From contig CABRXV010000022.1 in assembly GCA_902475005.1 (NCBI GenBank), forward strand, positions 1 to 27,071: a stretch of DNA of 27,071 nt, given 5' to 3'. The translations under genes and the position numbers were made by a program. The stretch comes from CABRXV01 sp900754955 (GTDB lineage: Bacteria > Actinomycetota > Coriobacteriia > Coriobacteriales > Eggerthellaceae). Under the pieces are notes generated by a model. That model was not told where the DNA came from, made no database searches, and worked only from the letters and a program-made list of their open reading frames with translations. Within the stretch, counting starts at the first letter, position 1, and every line of letters begins with the position of its first letter. This document shows positions 25,490 through 27,071 of this stretch, piece by piece.

Positions 25490-26845
25490 ATGAACGAGAT
25501 CATAGACAACACCGAGTCGGCACGTCACGGCCTGCCGCGTTTCTTCAACCTCGAGATGCTCGCGGTGACGATCGCCGCGCTGTCGGCGGTGGTCATGGTA
25601 TCGACGCTTGCCGCGCCCTCGGTCAACATGACCGTCATGATCGTGGCGGGTCTGCTGTTCACGCTCGCCGTGGTGTTCGTCATTCGCCTGCAGATGGACC
25701 CCGACTCCGTGCGCGCGCGTCAGTCCGACACCATGCTGCAGCTTTCGAGCGACATGCTCGACCTCATGAAGGACGGCTTGAACGAGCAGTCGGCGCAGGA
25801 GATCTGCGAGCTGCTGCTTCCGAGCACCGCTGCCATCGCCGTGGCGATCACCGACAAGGAGAACATCCTCGGGTACGCGGGTTTCCAGGAGGCGGAGAAC
25901 CCCGCCGGCGGCGGTATCCGCACCCAGGCAACGCACGACACGCTCACCGACGGCGCGATGCGCGTGCTGCACTCGGCCGACGACATCGGCTTCCCCGTGC
26001 ACGGCGCTTCCACCATCAACGCGGCGATCATCGTTCCGCTGCGCGTCGGCGACAACATCGAGGGCACACTGAAGTTCTACTACCGCAACGCGAAGAAGAT
26101 CACCGAAACGCAGAAGTCGATCGCGCAGGGTCTCGGCAAGCTGCTGTCGGTGCAGATGACCGCGCTCGAGATGGAAACGCAGCGCAAGCTCGCCACCGCC
26201 ATGGAGCTCAAGATGCTCCAATCGCAGATCAACCCGCACTTCCTGTTCAACACCATCAACACCATCGCCTCGCTCATCCGCACCGATCCGATGAAGGCGC
26301 GCACGCTGCTGCGCGAGTTCGCGGTGTTCTACCGCCGCACGCTCGAGGATTCGTCGGAACGCATCATGCTGTCGCGCGAGATCGAGCAGACGATGCGCTA
26401 CTTCTCGTTCGAGGTGGCGCGATTCGGCGAGGACCGCATCAGCCTGTATGTCGGCGGCGATCCCGAGGTGCAGGACATGCTCGTGCCGCCGTTCATCATC
26501 CAGCCGCTCGTGGAGAACGCGGTGCGTCATGCCATGCCGTCCGAGGGGCGTCTCACCATTACGATCTCGGGCGAGGTCGATGGCGACGACGTCGTGGTGA
26601 CGGTGTCAGACGACGGCGTGGGCATGGACGAGGAAACGTGCCAGCACATCATGCATCCCGCCTCGTCGACGGGCATGGGCATCGCCGTGAAGAACGTGTA
26701 CGACCGTATGAAGGGCTTCTTCGGCGCCGACGCCGACATGAAGGTGGAAAGCGAGCTGGGGCGGGGCACCACCATCACGCTGCGCTTCCCCGACTGCGCG
26801 GTGAAGCCCGGCTCGATGGTGGGTGACGCGAGCCCCGTCGCATAG
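25490..26845 (+). CDS. LytS/YehU-type sensor histidine kinase
   Basis: A 451-residue membrane sensor. Two membrane helices (about 24-45 and 48-67) lead into a GAF-like domain (about 95-215) and the His-kinase domain of the LytS/YpdA group: LQSQINPHFLFNTINTI, with the phosphoryl-accepting His at residue 250. The ATP-binding domain follows, with N box PLVENAVRHAM, DDGVGMD, and GMGIAVKNVYDRM. The start at 25490 is chosen because TATACT ends six bases before it; the upstream open frame overlaps the exporter. No ribosome site is present, which fits a leaderless mRNA. Such kinases usually pair with a LytR-type regulator. None follows for at least 170 bases; it may lie beyond the right edge. Confidence 0.9.
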   Translation: MNEIIDNTESARHGLPRFFNLEMLAVTIAALSAVVMVSTLAAPSVNMTVMIVAGLLFTLAVVFVIRLQMDPDSVRARQSDTMLQLSSDMLDLMKDGLNEQSAQEICELLLPSTAAIAVAITDKENILGYAGFQEAENPAGGGIRTQATHDTLTDGAMRVLHSADDIGFPVHGASTINAAIIVPLRVGDNIEGTLKFYYRNAKKITETQKSIAQGLGKLLSVQMTALEMETQRKLATAMELKMLQSQINPHFLFNTINTIASLIRTDPMKARTLLREFAVFYRRTLEDSSERIMLSREIEQTMRYFSFEVARFGEDRISLYVGGDPEVQDMLVPPFIIQPLVENAVRHAMPSEGRLTITISGEVDGDDVVVTVSDDGVGMDEETCQHIMHPASSTGMGIAVKNVYDRMKGFFGADADMKVESELGRGTTITLRFPDCAVKPGSMVGDASPVA

Positions 26846-26867
26846 AGGGCGCGGGTGCCGACCTGTG

Positions 26868-26894
26868 GCGCATGTGGGTTGACCCATGCTGCGC
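26868..26894 (+). terminator. Hairpin after the histidine kinase gene
   Basis: GCGCA (26868-26872) pairs with TGCGC (26890-26894) around TGGGT-TG-ACCCA. It lies 22 bases after the stop and has no T tract. Confidence 0.4.
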
Positions 26895-26946
26895 GACGTT
26901 GGCTTCAACTGCTGTTCGCAGTGGGGTATGAGTGCACCTTCGACCA

Positions 26947-26975
26947 TGGACAAGGGTATAGCGCTCGGATATGAT
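26947..26975 (+). promoter_or_regulatory. Promoter of the gene at the right edge
   Basis: TGGACA (26947-26952), a 17-base spacer and TATGAT (26970-26975) give a good housekeeping promoter. The transcript would start near 26983. Confidence 0.6.
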
Positions 26976-27016
26976 CGACCTGGTGTCCATTTCCGATCGA
27001 GGAGAGACTGATCTGC

Positions 27017-27071
27017 GTGTTTGAGTTCCTGTCATCGCCGTTCGCGCTTGTCGCCATTGGCTTGCGGTGCT
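27017..27071 (+). CDS. Start of a gene cut by the window edge
   Basis: A GTG at 27017 follows AGGAGA at a distance of 11 bases and a good promoter at 26947-26975. Eighteen codons are visible (MFEFLSSPFALVAIGLRC), and they look like the start of a membrane protein. The product cannot be named. A response regulator for the kinase upstream would not normally begin this way. Confidence 0.5.
   Translation, partial: MFEFLSSPFALVAIGLRC

Overview
The window looks like chromosomal DNA from a high-GC anaerobic actinobacterium of the class Coriobacteriia (Eggerthella-like). This is inference from four things: high GC, a dnaK-grpE-dnaJ-hspR heat-shock operon of actinobacterial type, strong AGGAG ribosome sites, and the mix of hydrogenase maturation, ferredoxin and QueT genes. 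No transposase, integrase, prophage or CRISPR array was seen. Most genes are on the + strand. The exceptions are an M20 amidohydrolase, one unknown gene, a broken gene, and a YxeA-like gene with its small partner.

Layout. 1-209: two near-identical + strand terminators flank a strange tRNA-like, hairpin-rich element. 216-1463 (-): M20 amidohydrolase. 1464-2442: long non-coding stretch with a parS site and a terminator-like hairpin. 2443-6735: phosphohexomutase, two small unknown genes, nikR, hypE and a 2x[4Fe-4S] ferredoxin. 6736-7692: non-coding stretch with a 200-bp tract of in-register 5-bp periodicity, a second parS site, a C-rich repeat zone and the dnaK promoter. 7693-14833: dnaK, grpE, dnaJ (no zinc finger), hspR and clpB. 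15021-15881 (-): an exported-type gene broken by an in-frame TGA. 15934-17141: two more parS sites flank an EamA-family transporter. 17158-17627 (-): a YxeA-like protein coupled to a 34-residue membrane peptide. 17954-21512: a tight operon of a 45-residue membrane peptide, trkH, an exported OB-fold-like protein and rsgA. 22014-26845: queT with a long structured leader, a family 2 glycosyltransferase, a TauE/SafE exporter and a LytS-type histidine kinase. The start of one more gene runs off the right edge.

How the genes work together. NikR (nickel sensor) and HypE (nickel-iron hydrogenase cofactor assembly) point to nickel hydrogenase metabolism. DnaK, GrpE, DnaJ and ClpB form the disaggregation machine, with HspR as the likely repressor. 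The trkH operon joins potassium uptake to a ribosome-assembly GTPase.

The main point of interest is chromosomal. Four perfect 16-bp parS sequences (TGTTTCACGTGAAACA), each inside a longer palindrome and each between genes, lie within 15.4 kb. This suggests a ParB loading region, probably near the replication origin. One of them sits beside the 5-bp periodic tract, which no standard feature type explains.
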